Program-made: the position numbers and the translations under genes
Notes under the pieces: model-generated
What the model was told of the DNA's origin: nothing
Seen by the model: the letters and a program-made list of their open reading frames with translations, nothing else
Databases searched by the model: none
Origin: Kiritimatiellales bacterium
Lineage (GTDB): Bacteria > Verrucomicrobiota > Kiritimatiellia > Kiritimatiellales > Pontiellaceae
Length of the DNA stretch: 6,989 nt
Reading direction: 5' to 3'
Assembly: GCA_030625905.1 (NCBI GenBank)
Contig: DAOUQA010000112.1
Span: 1-6,989, forward strand
Part shown: one piece after another, positions 1 through 5,993 of the stretch
Numbering within the stretch: the first letter of the stretch is position 1
Layout of the letters: each line of letters starts with the position of its first letter

Positions 1-1991
1 ACGGGAATAATATGAACCAGCGACGTTGCCCGTCGGCTGACGAGGAAGCGCGCGAGGTGGGGATAGGTGGTGGTCATCTGCAACGGGAATGCGAGATAGC
101 CGATATATTTCACGAACGAAAGCGGGCAGGCGACGAGGTAGTCGCGCCAATTGCGCTCGCGAATCATGAGGTAGACCACGTAGAAGCCGCGACAGAGCGA
201 GCCAGGTGAGATGGGTGTGACCTGGAAGAGCGCGACGATTCCCGCGAAGGCCAGCGATGCGTCAGCCATTGACCCCTCCTTGCTCAGCACATAGGCGGCC
301 ACGAAGCCGCCGGTGATGATGCTGACGATCTGTGTGATCGGGATGGTTGCGAAATGAACCGCCATGCTCTTGAGGTATTTGACGATGAATGGCTCCTTGA
401 TGATGGAGACAATGTGGTCGTGCTCCTCCTTGGTAAGCATGCCGTCCTTTTCGCCTTCGGCCACCTGATCGAGGAACCAGCGTTCCCGGAAGGCCTCGTC
501 GACGGCAAAGTCGCGGATGAACTTGAAGAAGGCCACGATGCCGTTCCATGCAAGAATAGGGCGGATAGCTAGGCGGTGTAGGCCGATGGGCAACAGACCG
601 ATCGTGAAACGCTCCATGAAAAAGAGGCCGGGCTTTTCGGCAAGCTTGCGGGTGCGCGCTTCGTCGGTGCGTCCGGCGCGGTGCCAGTCGATCAGGTCGT
701 GTGCGGCACGCGCCGTGAGTGCGACCTTGAAGTAGGCCGGTTTGGTCAGGATGCCGAAGACGTGCTTGCGGAAGGCCTTGCTACCCCAGCGCTGGCGGAT
801 CATTTTCCCGAAAATCGGAACCGCGCCGAGCAGGTGGAACAACGCGAAGCGCAAACCACCCTTGCGCAGCTTTTCGGCAAAGGCTTCGTCAATCAGATCG
901 TCGGCCAGATAGCCTTCCACGAGTCCGGCAATCACATCCCTTTGCAATTCGCGGTCGAAGGTGGGTCGCAGGCCGTGGTGGGTAATGTCCAAAATGGAGC
1001 GGCGATAGGCGCGATCCTGAATCTTCAGCTCGGCGATCATCGGTTGCACGTCGGCGAAGACATCGGGGTGTTGCGCGACATAGGCTTCCATGACCGAGAG
1101 GTCGCAGCGGTCAAACTGCACGAGGGTGTGGCGTTTGAAGAGACCGTCGAGGATCAGCTTAAAGTCGCCGGGGCTCATGGGCAACCACGGGAGCAGGGCG
1201 AGGCCGGCGCGGAAGTCGATGGCACAAAGGCCACCGTCCTCGGTGTCGGTGCGCTTCATGCAGTTGGGTTGGCTCTTCATGGTCGACCACTCGTACTGCC
1301 GCGCAAATTCGGGTGCACCCATTTCGTGCATCAACTCAACCATGCCGCGCATGAAGCGGCGCTTGTCAACAAACTCGGGGCTGCCTGTATCGGCCAGATC
1401 GATATTCTTCCAGTCGAAGCGCTTGGTGATGTTGTCGTCGGCCTCGAGGTGCCACATGCGGCCTTCGACCCATTCGGTGATTTCGCCGTAGGCGTTGAGA
1501 TTGGCATCCCAGAAGGAGGCGTAGGCATCCTTGACGGCGGTTTCGCGGCCAAACTTGACGAGGCTGGCACGGCGGACGAGTTTTTGCCAAGCGAGTCCCG
1601 CGCGGCAGGCCCCATGGTTGACCTGCGAGCTGAACGGGCCCTGGAACGCGAGCCAATAGGTGGTATTGCGGAACCAGCGTGAAAAGGCGCTGGGGGGAAT
1701 GACAATCTTGACGGCGTAGAGCTTGCCCTCTTCCAGCCCCGGAATGGGTTCGGGGAGATCGAGTTTGGTGAGTTTGCAGCGGTAGACCTGCCCGGCAAAT
1801 CCGCCACCGAGAAACTTGTCGACCGTCAGTTCGGCCTTGCCTTCGATGGCGGGGAGCACGCCGGTGATCTCGATGGGCAGGACGGTTCCGTTCTCATAGC
1901 GAACCGGGCGGTGCCTGATCTCCAGCAGGGGATCATTCGCAGTAGATTCCAACTGCTTGCAAAGATCGGATGAGTATTCTCTTTTAGCCAT
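1..1991 (-). CDS. Large kinase-like membrane protein, 3' end beyond window (663 codons seen)
   Basis: The minus-strand frame starting at ATG 1991-1989 is open without a stop to the window edge. An AGGGA Shine-Dalgarno (1996-2000) lies 4 nt upstream. Residues 62-69 form a glycine-rich loop, GGGFAGQV (GxGxxGxV), and residues 93-95 are AVK, the usual ATP-binding lysine. Residues 172-178 (TEWVEGR) resemble a hinge. Residues 254-263 (GLCAIDFRAG) resemble a DFG segment, with D259. The preceding catalytic-loop candidate, residues 234-243 (EWSTMKSQPN), has K and N but no HRD-type aspartate. Residues 300-540 look helical, including an acidic DGMLTKEE stretch at 516-523. Residues about 545-640 contain three or four hydrophobic segments, suggesting a multi-pass membrane domain that continues off the window. 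I do not recognise the family. The kinase fold is inferred from motifs, and the protein could be an active kinase, a pseudokinase or another ATP-binding protein. No neighbour indicates its role. Confidence 0.8.
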   Translation of the reverse strand, partial: MAKREYSSDLCKQLESTANDPLLEIRHRPVRYENGTVLPIEITGVLPAIEGKAELTVDKFLGGGFAGQVYRCKLTKLDLPEPIPGLEEGKLYAVKIVIPPSAFSRWFRNTTYWLAFQGPFSSQVNHGACRAGLAWQKLVRRASLVKFGRETAVKDAYASFWDANLNAYGEITEWVEGRMWHLEADDNITKRFDWKNIDLADTGSPEFVDKRRFMRGMVELMHEMGAPEFARQYEWSTMKSQPNCMKRTDTEDGGLCAIDFRAGLALLPWLPMSPGDFKLILDGLFKRHTLVQFDRCDLSVMEAYVAQHPDVFADVQPMIAELKIQDRAYRRSILDITHHGLRPTFDRELQRDVIAGLVEGYLADDLIDEAFAEKLRKGGLRFALFHLLGAVPIFGKMIRQRWGSKAFRKHVFGILTKPAYFKVALTARAAHDLIDWHRAGRTDEARTRKLAEKPGLFFMERFTIGLLPIGLHRLAIRPILAWNGIVAFFKFIRDFAVDEAFRERWFLDQVAEGEKDGMLTKEEHDHIVSIIKEPFIVKYLKSMAVHFATIPITQIVSIITGGFVAAYVLSKEGSMADASLAFAGIVALFQVTPISPGSLCRGFYVVYLMIRERNWRDYLVACPLSFVKYIGYLAFPLQMTTTYPHLARFLVSRRATSLVHIIP

Positions 1992-1995
1992 TGTT

Positions 1996-2000
1996 TCCCT
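1996..2000 (-). promoter_or_regulatory. Shine-Dalgarno site of the kinase-like gene
   Basis: On the minus strand AGGGA is followed by AACA and then the ATG at 1991. This supports that start over the longer overlapping frame that begins at 2212, which would place the site inside coding sequence of another frame. Confidence 0.55.
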
Positions 2001-2056
2001 ATTAACCGATCGCTCAAAAACGAAGCGTACCATGCCAAAGCCGCCTTGCGAAAACA

Positions 2057-2071
2057 AACCCTATGAGGGTT
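2057..2071. repeat. Short perfect palindrome upstream of the kinase-like gene
   Basis: AACCCT-ATG-AGGGTT is a perfect 6-bp inverted repeat with a 3-nt spacer, about 66 bp upstream of the start at 1991. Its position and symmetry would suit a small operator, but a 6-bp stem can arise by chance. I see no convincing -35/-10 pair around it. Confidence 0.3.
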
Positions 2072-2240
2072 AAAAAGAAATTTGCCAACAGAAGGATCGC
2101 AGAAATTCAGGGAGGAACAGCAAGAAAGAACAGCCTTGTGTTTTTCGGGGTTTGGGCAAGCCAATGAAAGTGCATTTTTCCGGATATCGAGTCCGTCCAA
2201 TGCGGTGATCACCGGGTTCCGCGCCGTCTTGACCGCAAAA

Positions 2241-2318
2241 TGTAGGGCGGGGGCCGAGACCCCGCTTCTGCGGTTGAGCGGCCTTGCGTGCGCCCCGCGA
2301 TCTCGGATCGCGGCTACA
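2241..2318. repeat. Palindromic, possibly dispersed repeat element (TGTAG...CTACA)
   Basis: The segment begins TGTAG and ends CTACA, a 5-bp terminal inverted repeat. It contains two perfect hairpins: GCGGGG/CCCCGC (2247-2252 with 2260-2265) and CCGCGATC/GATCGCGG (2295-2302 with 2306-2313, loop TCG). The composition is sharply more GC-rich and structured than its flanks. This architecture suits a REP/MITE-like intergenic element. Only one copy lies in the window, so dispersal is inferred. It covers the first possible start codon (GTG 2288) of the DUF4136 fragment. Confidence 0.5.
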
Positions 2319-2769
2319 CGGAAAAGATAAAGCCTGCCGTATTCAGTGCCTTGCGCGATTGGCGCAAGTCGCGCATCGAAAAGTATGGCGAAGCCCTGCT
2401 GGAAATCTTCCGGGACTACAATACCTCCGTCGATTTTTTAAATTTACGAACCTTTGCAAGGAAGTTTGAGCAGCAACCCGAAACGGGCGACCCGCAGATC
2501 GACCACAAACGGACGCTTAGTTCGGGGTCGGTCAGTGTGGGGATGGGGCGGGGGAGCTATGGACGTTATGGTGGCGTGGGCTACAACACGGGTGTTTCTG
2601 AATGCGACCAAGCGATCCTGACGATCGACATTCTCAGTCCGGCCGATGAAAAAATGATTTGGCGCGGCGTGGGTTCTCGCTCTGCCTACGATGGCTCCAG
2701 CCCGGCGAAAGCGACAAAAATCATTAATGAGTTGGTTTCAAAATCCTGAAAAAGTTTCCGCCGAAGTAG
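2288..2769 (+). pseudogene. Degraded DUF4136-family lipoprotein gene
   Basis: The frame opens at GTG 2288 and stops at TGA 2747-2749 (153 codons). Residues 43-50 (DYNTSVDF) followed by LRTF match the usual beginning of DUF4136 domains. Residues 81-127, with a glycine-rich stretch and then LTIDILSPADEKMIWRGVG, match the second half. Normal members are exported lipoproteins of about 170-200 residues. Here no signal peptide or lipobox is present and the only available start lies inside a repeat. About 30 residues expected between GDPQID and the KRTLSSGS segment are missing. The frame ends SKS, but adding one A to the AAAA run at 2740-2743 would restore SKILKKFPPK and a TAG at 2767-2769, the typical family ending. 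I therefore call it a pseudogene. A sequencing error could explain the frameshift but not the other defects. DUF4136 has no established biochemical function. Confidence 0.7.
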
Positions 2770-2844
2770 CAGTTGGTTATCGATTGTTGGTTGATGAGTT
2801 TGGACAGAACAACCTTGGCAACTTAGCAACAATCAGCTGAAGTT

Positions 2845-4008
2845 CTACCGCTTCCGGGCATTGGAAATATATTCCAGAAGGGATTCTCCGCGGTTGGCAT
2901 CAATCTTTTTCAGAGCCTTGGCTTCGCGGTTGGCATCGCTCCATTTGTGTTGTTGGGCATAGGAAAGCGCCAGCATGTAGCGGGCGTTTGCAGAGCTTGA
3001 GTCGATCTTGAGTGCATCCAAACAGGCTTGGGTAGCTTCAGGGTATTGCTTCAACTCATAATAGGAGAGGCTCATATTGTAGTGCGCGGTTACTTGCGAG
3101 GGGTCGAGTTTGATTGCCTTTTCATACTGTTCCACGGCTCCACGGTATTTTTTGGCTGTATGCAGCTCCGACCCCCGGGCAATGTACTGCGCTGCCGTTT
3201 CCGGATTGGCTGGTTCCCCTGGGGTTGCACTTGCGGTATCCTGCACCTTCCTGTTCAGCCGGATGATGGCTTTCCTGGCAAGTTCCGTATGCACGCCTTT
3301 CCCGCCGGTCTTTTGGAGGTGCTGCTTGTACCAGCCCAGTGCGGCGATTTCATTGTGGAGCCATTGCTCGTGGATGACCGCCAGATTGTAGGTGGCCGGG
3401 GCATATTCGGGATAGGCGGCCACCAGCTTCTTCAAGCGCTTCACAGCGGAATCGCTGTTTTTGTTCAGGTGAAGCTCCACAAGTGCAAGCGCATTTTGTC
3501 CGGCTGCATCGTTCGGGTTGGTGCGCAATCCCGTGGTGAGCTCCTCCGAGGCACCTGGCCAGTTTTTCTTCTTTATGTGGACCAGTCCCAGAAAGGATCG
3601 GGCGAGCGTGTTGTCCGGTTGTTCACCCAGGATCTTGGTGAATTCGAATTCAGCTTGTTTAAGCTGTCCCGCGTGGTAGAGCGCAATGCCGAGGTTCAGG
3701 TTGGCTCCGCTGAGATCTTCCGCTAGACGGCAGGACTCGCTGAAGCCTTCAACCGCTTGGCCATACTTGCCGAGGTTCCAGCGAATGATCCCCAGTTGGT
3801 TGTTGGCTACGGATTTCTTCTCGTTGCTGGAGAGCTTGCGGATGGCCTTCTCGATCTGGCTTTGGGCTCGCACCAGATCGCCGCCCTTCCAGGAAGCCAT
3901 GGCCTTGTTGTATTCCTTTTCCCCTGGGCGTCCGCCGCAACCGGAAAAAACCGCAAACAGCAGGCAAACGCCGCTGCAAATCATTATCAATAGTGTCTTA
4001 TTTTTCAT
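2845..4008 (-). CDS. TPR-repeat lipoprotein
   Basis: This 387-residue protein starts with charged residues (MKNK) and a hydrophobic stretch (5-20). A lipobox-like FSGC follows, with Cys24 next to GG, which predicts a lipidated, envelope-anchored protein without a retention aspartate at +2. Tetratricopeptide repeats fill most of the rest. About six lie between residues 31 and 236. A proline/alanine/threonine-rich linker (about 256-272) follows, and then three clear repeats: 273-305 with AVEQYEKAIKLDP, 307-339 and 341-373. TPR superhelices are protein-protein scaffolds, so the partner cannot be read from sequence. The ATG at 4008 overlaps the yjbQ stop as ATGA, and an AAGGGA sequence lies about 10 nt upstream inside yjbQ, so translation is probably coupled. 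The gene ends convergently with the DUF4136 remnant. The TPR lipoprotein call is firm; its role is unknown. Confidence 0.9.
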   Translation of the reverse strand: MKNKTLLIMICSGVCLLFAVFSGCGGRPGEKEYNKAMASWKGGDLVRAQSQIEKAIRKLSSNEKKSVANNQLGIIRWNLGKYGQAVEGFSESCRLAEDLSGANLNLGIALYHAGQLKQAEFEFTKILGEQPDNTLARSFLGLVHIKKKNWPGASEELTTGLRTNPNDAAGQNALALVELHLNKNSDSAVKRLKKLVAAYPEYAPATYNLAVIHEQWLHNEIAALGWYKQHLQKTGGKGVHTELARKAIIRLNRKVQDTASATPGEPANPETAAQYIARGSELHTAKKYRGAVEQYEKAIKLDPSQVTAHYNMSLSYYELKQYPEATQACLDALKIDSSSANARYMLALSYAQQHKWSDANREAKALKKIDANRGESLLEYISNARKR

Positions 4009-4403
4009 TTCGTTGGAGTCCCTTTAATCCACACCTGCCGGGTGCGGGGTCCGTCAAATTCGCAAAAAAACAGGCTTTGCCAAGTGCCAAGCTGTAATTT
4101 TCCGGCGGATACGATCACCTGCACCGAAGAGCCCACCATGCTGGCTTTCACGTGTGCCGCCGTATTGCCCTCGCGATGGCTGTAGCCCCCGTTCCACGGC
4201 ACCATTCGATCCAGCACCAGATCTAGGTCGGCCATCACATCCGGATCGGCGTTTTCGTTGATCGTTACGCCCGCCGTGGTATGCGGGATGAAAACCGTCA
4301 CCATGCCATCCGTTAAGCCAGCCTCCCGCACCGCTTCGGCCACGAGCGGGTCAATATTGACAAAATCGGTGCGCGACTGGGTTTTTAGGGTAAACGGGTT
4401 CAT
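4005..4403 (-). CDS. yjbQ: YjbQ/UPF0047 family protein (secondary thiamine-phosphate synthase)
   Basis: This 132-residue protein matches the whole length of the YjbQ (UPF0047) family. Visible signatures are HTTAGVTINENADPD (residues 41-55, with conserved H41, N49 and E50), HREGNTAAH (76-84) and GTWQ (106-109) leading to E115 and R120/R122 near the C-terminus. These His/Glu positions cluster in a metal-binding pocket in family structures. E. coli YjbQ can supply weak thiamine-phosphate synthase activity when thiE is lost, but the native role is unsettled. I chose ATG 4403 because family members begin just before the FTLKTQSRTDFVNI strand. A longer frame from ATG 4478 adds 25 residues of no family resemblance. 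No strong Shine-Dalgarno precedes either start. The stop overlaps the ATG of the TPR lipoprotein gene (ATGA). No thiamine genes are seen nearby. Confidence 0.93.
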   Translation of the reverse strand: MNPFTLKTQSRTDFVNIDPLVAEAVREAGLTDGMVTVFIPHTTAGVTINENADPDVMADLDLVLDRMVPWNGGYSHREGNTAAHVKASMVGSSVQVIVSAGKLQLGTWQSLFFCEFDGPRTRQVWIKGTPTK

Positions 4404-4500
4404 GGAAAGCCACTGTATCCAAACTGTGGAAATTTTGAAGCGGAAAGTTCCCGTTGACCGGAAAAAGTGTCTCTCCATGGAAGTGCATTTTCAACTACGC

Positions 4501-4582
4501 TTAACCACGGAATACGCAGAATACACGGAAAGTTTTTAAAATCACTCCCTCCTTCCGTGTATTCGGTGTATTCCGTGGTTAA
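4501..4582. repeat. 30-bp imperfect inverted repeat built from 9-bp units
   Basis: The left arm (4501-4530, beginning TTAACCACGGAATAC) and right arm (4553-4582, ending GTATTCCGTGGTTAA) are complementary at 28 of 30 positions, with mismatches at 4516 and 4518. The loop is 22 nt. Each arm contains about three 9-bp units of the type CACGGAATA (or TTCCGTGTA in the right arm), so the arms are also tandem repeats. Transcribed, it would form a long hairpin. No U-tract follows either arm, so it is not a standard terminator. Similar units (ACCACGGAATACAC and ACCACGAAG-type) recur between genes in various bacteria, so a dispersed element is likely. Confidence 0.75.
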
Positions 4583-4711
4583 AATGGGATACATGCTTTC
4601 TTTTGTTGGGAAGCGTATTGTTGAGTGCCCTCAGTACACACTTCCGTGAAGAACCGAAAAAGTCGCGGCAGGCTTCCATTTTCTAGGCATTTGCGATGTA
4701 GTAGCGGCCTT

Positions 4712-4718
4712 GGGAGGA
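4712..4718 (+). promoter_or_regulatory. Strong Shine-Dalgarno deciding the start of the first DUF21/CBS gene
   Basis: GGGAGGA lies directly before TTG 4722. The alternative TTG at 4710 would put this site inside the coding sequence and has no comparable site of its own, so 4722 is preferred. The spacing is short (about 4 nt from the end of GGAGG). Confidence 0.5.
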
Positions 4719-4721
4719 AAT

Positions 4722-5993
4722 TTGGCAATTCTTACGGATTATTTTATCGAGTTGCTGGCCATGGCCTTGCTGCTGCTGTGCTCGGCCTTTTTTTCGGGAA
4801 CCGAAACCGCACTGTTTTCGCTGACCCGTGAGCAGGTTAAGCGACTGCGGCGGCAGGGGCATCATGTCGAGAAAACGTTGGCGTTGCTTTCCGAAAACCC
4901 CTCTGGGCTGCTCATCTCCATCTTGTTCGGCAATCTCGTAGTAAACATCCTGTTCTTCAGCCTGAGCGTGGTGGTGGCACTCGGTTTTGGGCGCCGCTAC
5001 GGTGACTGGGGGGAGGCTTCCGTTGGCGTGGCGGTGCTGTTGCTGGTGATCCTTGTGGGTGAAATATTGCCCAAGGCCGCCGGTATCTCTTTCCCCGAAC
5101 GGGTGGTGCGCCTTAATTCCCTACCATTGCGCAATTGGTTCCACTTTCTGGGACCCGTACGCCGCATACTGGAAATCATCGCGAGCCATCTCGAACCCGG
5201 CGACCCGCATGACAACCGGCTCAATGCGGATGAATTGAAGATGCTAATCGATACCACCCGGCATGATCCAACCTTTGGAAAACAGGAAAAGGAGATCGTG
5301 GAGGATATCGTCAACCTGCCCGAGATCCGTGTGCGGGAGTTGATGGTTCCGCGTGTCAGGCAGCTCTTCCGCCGCACGGACGCCCCGGCGGCCGAGGCGC
5401 TGCTGGCGGCGGCTGAGCTGGAGGTTGAACTCATTCCCGTCTATGAGGAGGATGAAGACAATATTATCGGAGTGGTCGAGGTGAAAGAACTCTTTGCGAG
5501 CGGCGAGCCGGACCGCCCGTTGCGTGACTTTGCCCGCCCCGTCCGCTTCGTTCCGGAAACTAGGCGTGCCGACGAGATGCTGCGCGAATTTCTGGACGAA
5601 GGGATGCGGTTGGTTTGCGTGGTGGATGAATATGGCGGTCTGGCCGGAACGGTTTGTCTGGAAGACCTGCTCGAAGAGGTCATTGGCGAATTTGATGCCT
5701 TGGAGGCGTCACCTGTCGAACAGCTTGGCGAAAGCACCTACCGTCTGCAGGGCAGCCTGGGCATCCGCGAGTGGCGTAGCCTGTTCATTGGCTTTCTGCC
5801 CGACGAGGTGGTGCGTACACTTGCGTTGGACACCGTCAGTGGGCTAGTGGTTTCCTTGCTCAAACGCCTGCCGAAACCGGGGGATGTTGCCGAGGTGCGC
5901 AACCTCAGGTTCACGGTTGAGCAAGTGCGTTCGAATCGTATCGAATCTGTGCTGCTCGAGCTTTCGGCCAATGGGGAAGGGGGCGCGGTATGA
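4722..5993 (+). CDS. HlyC/CorC (CNNM-like) family membrane protein with DUF21, CBS pair and CorC_HlyC domains
   Basis: This 423-residue protein starts at TTG 4722 (427 residues if TTG 4710 is used). The DUF21 membrane domain occupies about 1-150. A first helix leads into the signature FSGTETALFSL (24-34), a second membrane segment spans 62-89, and a third spans 100-122 and contains GEILPK (113-118). A pair of CBS domains follows, with RVRELMVPR (203-211) at the start of the first and VVDEYGGLAGTVCLEDLLEE (300-319) in the second. Residues about 337-417 form the CorC_HlyC domain. The family transports or exports cations, notably Mg2+ (CNNM/CorB/MpfA types), and one member, PaeA, handles polyamines. 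The CBS pair usually binds ATP-Mg and gates the membrane part. 'Hemolysin' names for the family are historical. The stop overlaps the next gene's ATG (ATGA), indicating an operon. Substrate is not evident. Confidence 0.92.
   Translation: MAILTDYFIELLAMALLLLCSAFFSGTETALFSLTREQVKRLRRQGHHVEKTLALLSENPSGLLISILFGNLVVNILFFSLSVVVALGFGRRYGDWGEASVGVAVLLLVILVGEILPKAAGISFPERVVRLNSLPLRNWFHFLGPVRRILEIIASHLEPGDPHDNRLNADELKMLIDTTRHDPTFGKQEKEIVEDIVNLPEIRVRELMVPRVRQLFRRTDAPAAEALLAAAELEVELIPVYEEDEDNIIGVVEVKELFASGEPDRPLRDFARPVRFVPETRRADEMLREFLDEGMRLVCVVDEYGGLAGTVCLEDLLEEVIGEFDALEASPVEQLGESTYRLQGSLGIREWRSLFIGFLPDEVVRTLALDTVSGLVVSLLKRLPKPGDVAEVRNLRFTVEQVRSNRIESVLLELSANGEGGAV

Larger units (their letters stand above)
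1992..2240. other. Non-coding spacer between divergent genes
   Basis: No reading frame here has a plausible start and protein-like composition. The frames crossing it are shifted versions of the neighbouring gene. It should hold the promoter of the leftward gene, but I cannot point to clear promoter hexamers. It contains the palindrome at 2057-2071 and a perfect 12-bp palindrome, CGGTGATCACCG, at 2203-2214. Confidence 0.5.
4404..4721. other. Divergent intergenic region
   Basis: This spacer separates the leftward yjbQ operon from the rightward DUF21/CBS operon and must hold both promoters. Apart from the inverted repeat at 4501-4582 I see no feature with good support. A weak candidate pair for the rightward operon is TTCCAT/TGTAGT with 17-nt spacing just before 4705, but its match to sigma-70 consensus is poor. 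Short frames crossing the region are produced by the repeat and have no protein-like character. Confidence 0.5.

Noticed and set aside
681..1682. 333-codon plus-strand open frame
   Set aside because: It is antisense to the minus-strand kinase-like frame, which is open over its full 663 codons, has a Shine-Dalgarno and shows recognisable motifs. The plus-strand product has no recognisable domain.
1826..2212. 128-codon minus-strand frame crossing the start of the kinase-like gene
   Set aside because: It is a shifted frame over the kinase-like gene's 5' end, has no Shine-Dalgarno of note, and gives a low-complexity Ser/Pro-rich tail typical of out-of-frame translation.
2782..2834. Inverted repeat GATTGTTG/CAACAATC between the two convergent genes, considered as a terminator
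   Set aside because: The 8-bp AT-rich stem has a 37-nt loop and no following T-tract, so it does not look like an intrinsic terminator.
3028..3726. 232-codon plus-strand open frame
   Set aside because: It is antisense to the TPR lipoprotein gene, whose repeats and lipobox are clear. The antisense product lacks any recognised domain.
4501..4582. CRISPR-like array
   Set aside because: The 9-bp units are contiguous without unique spacers and are arranged as an inverted pair. No cas genes are present.
4400..4649. Short frames on both strands between yjbQ and the DUF21/CBS operon
   Set aside because: They are generated by the inverted repeat (TEYxEYTE-type peptides) and have no Shine-Dalgarno or protein-like features.
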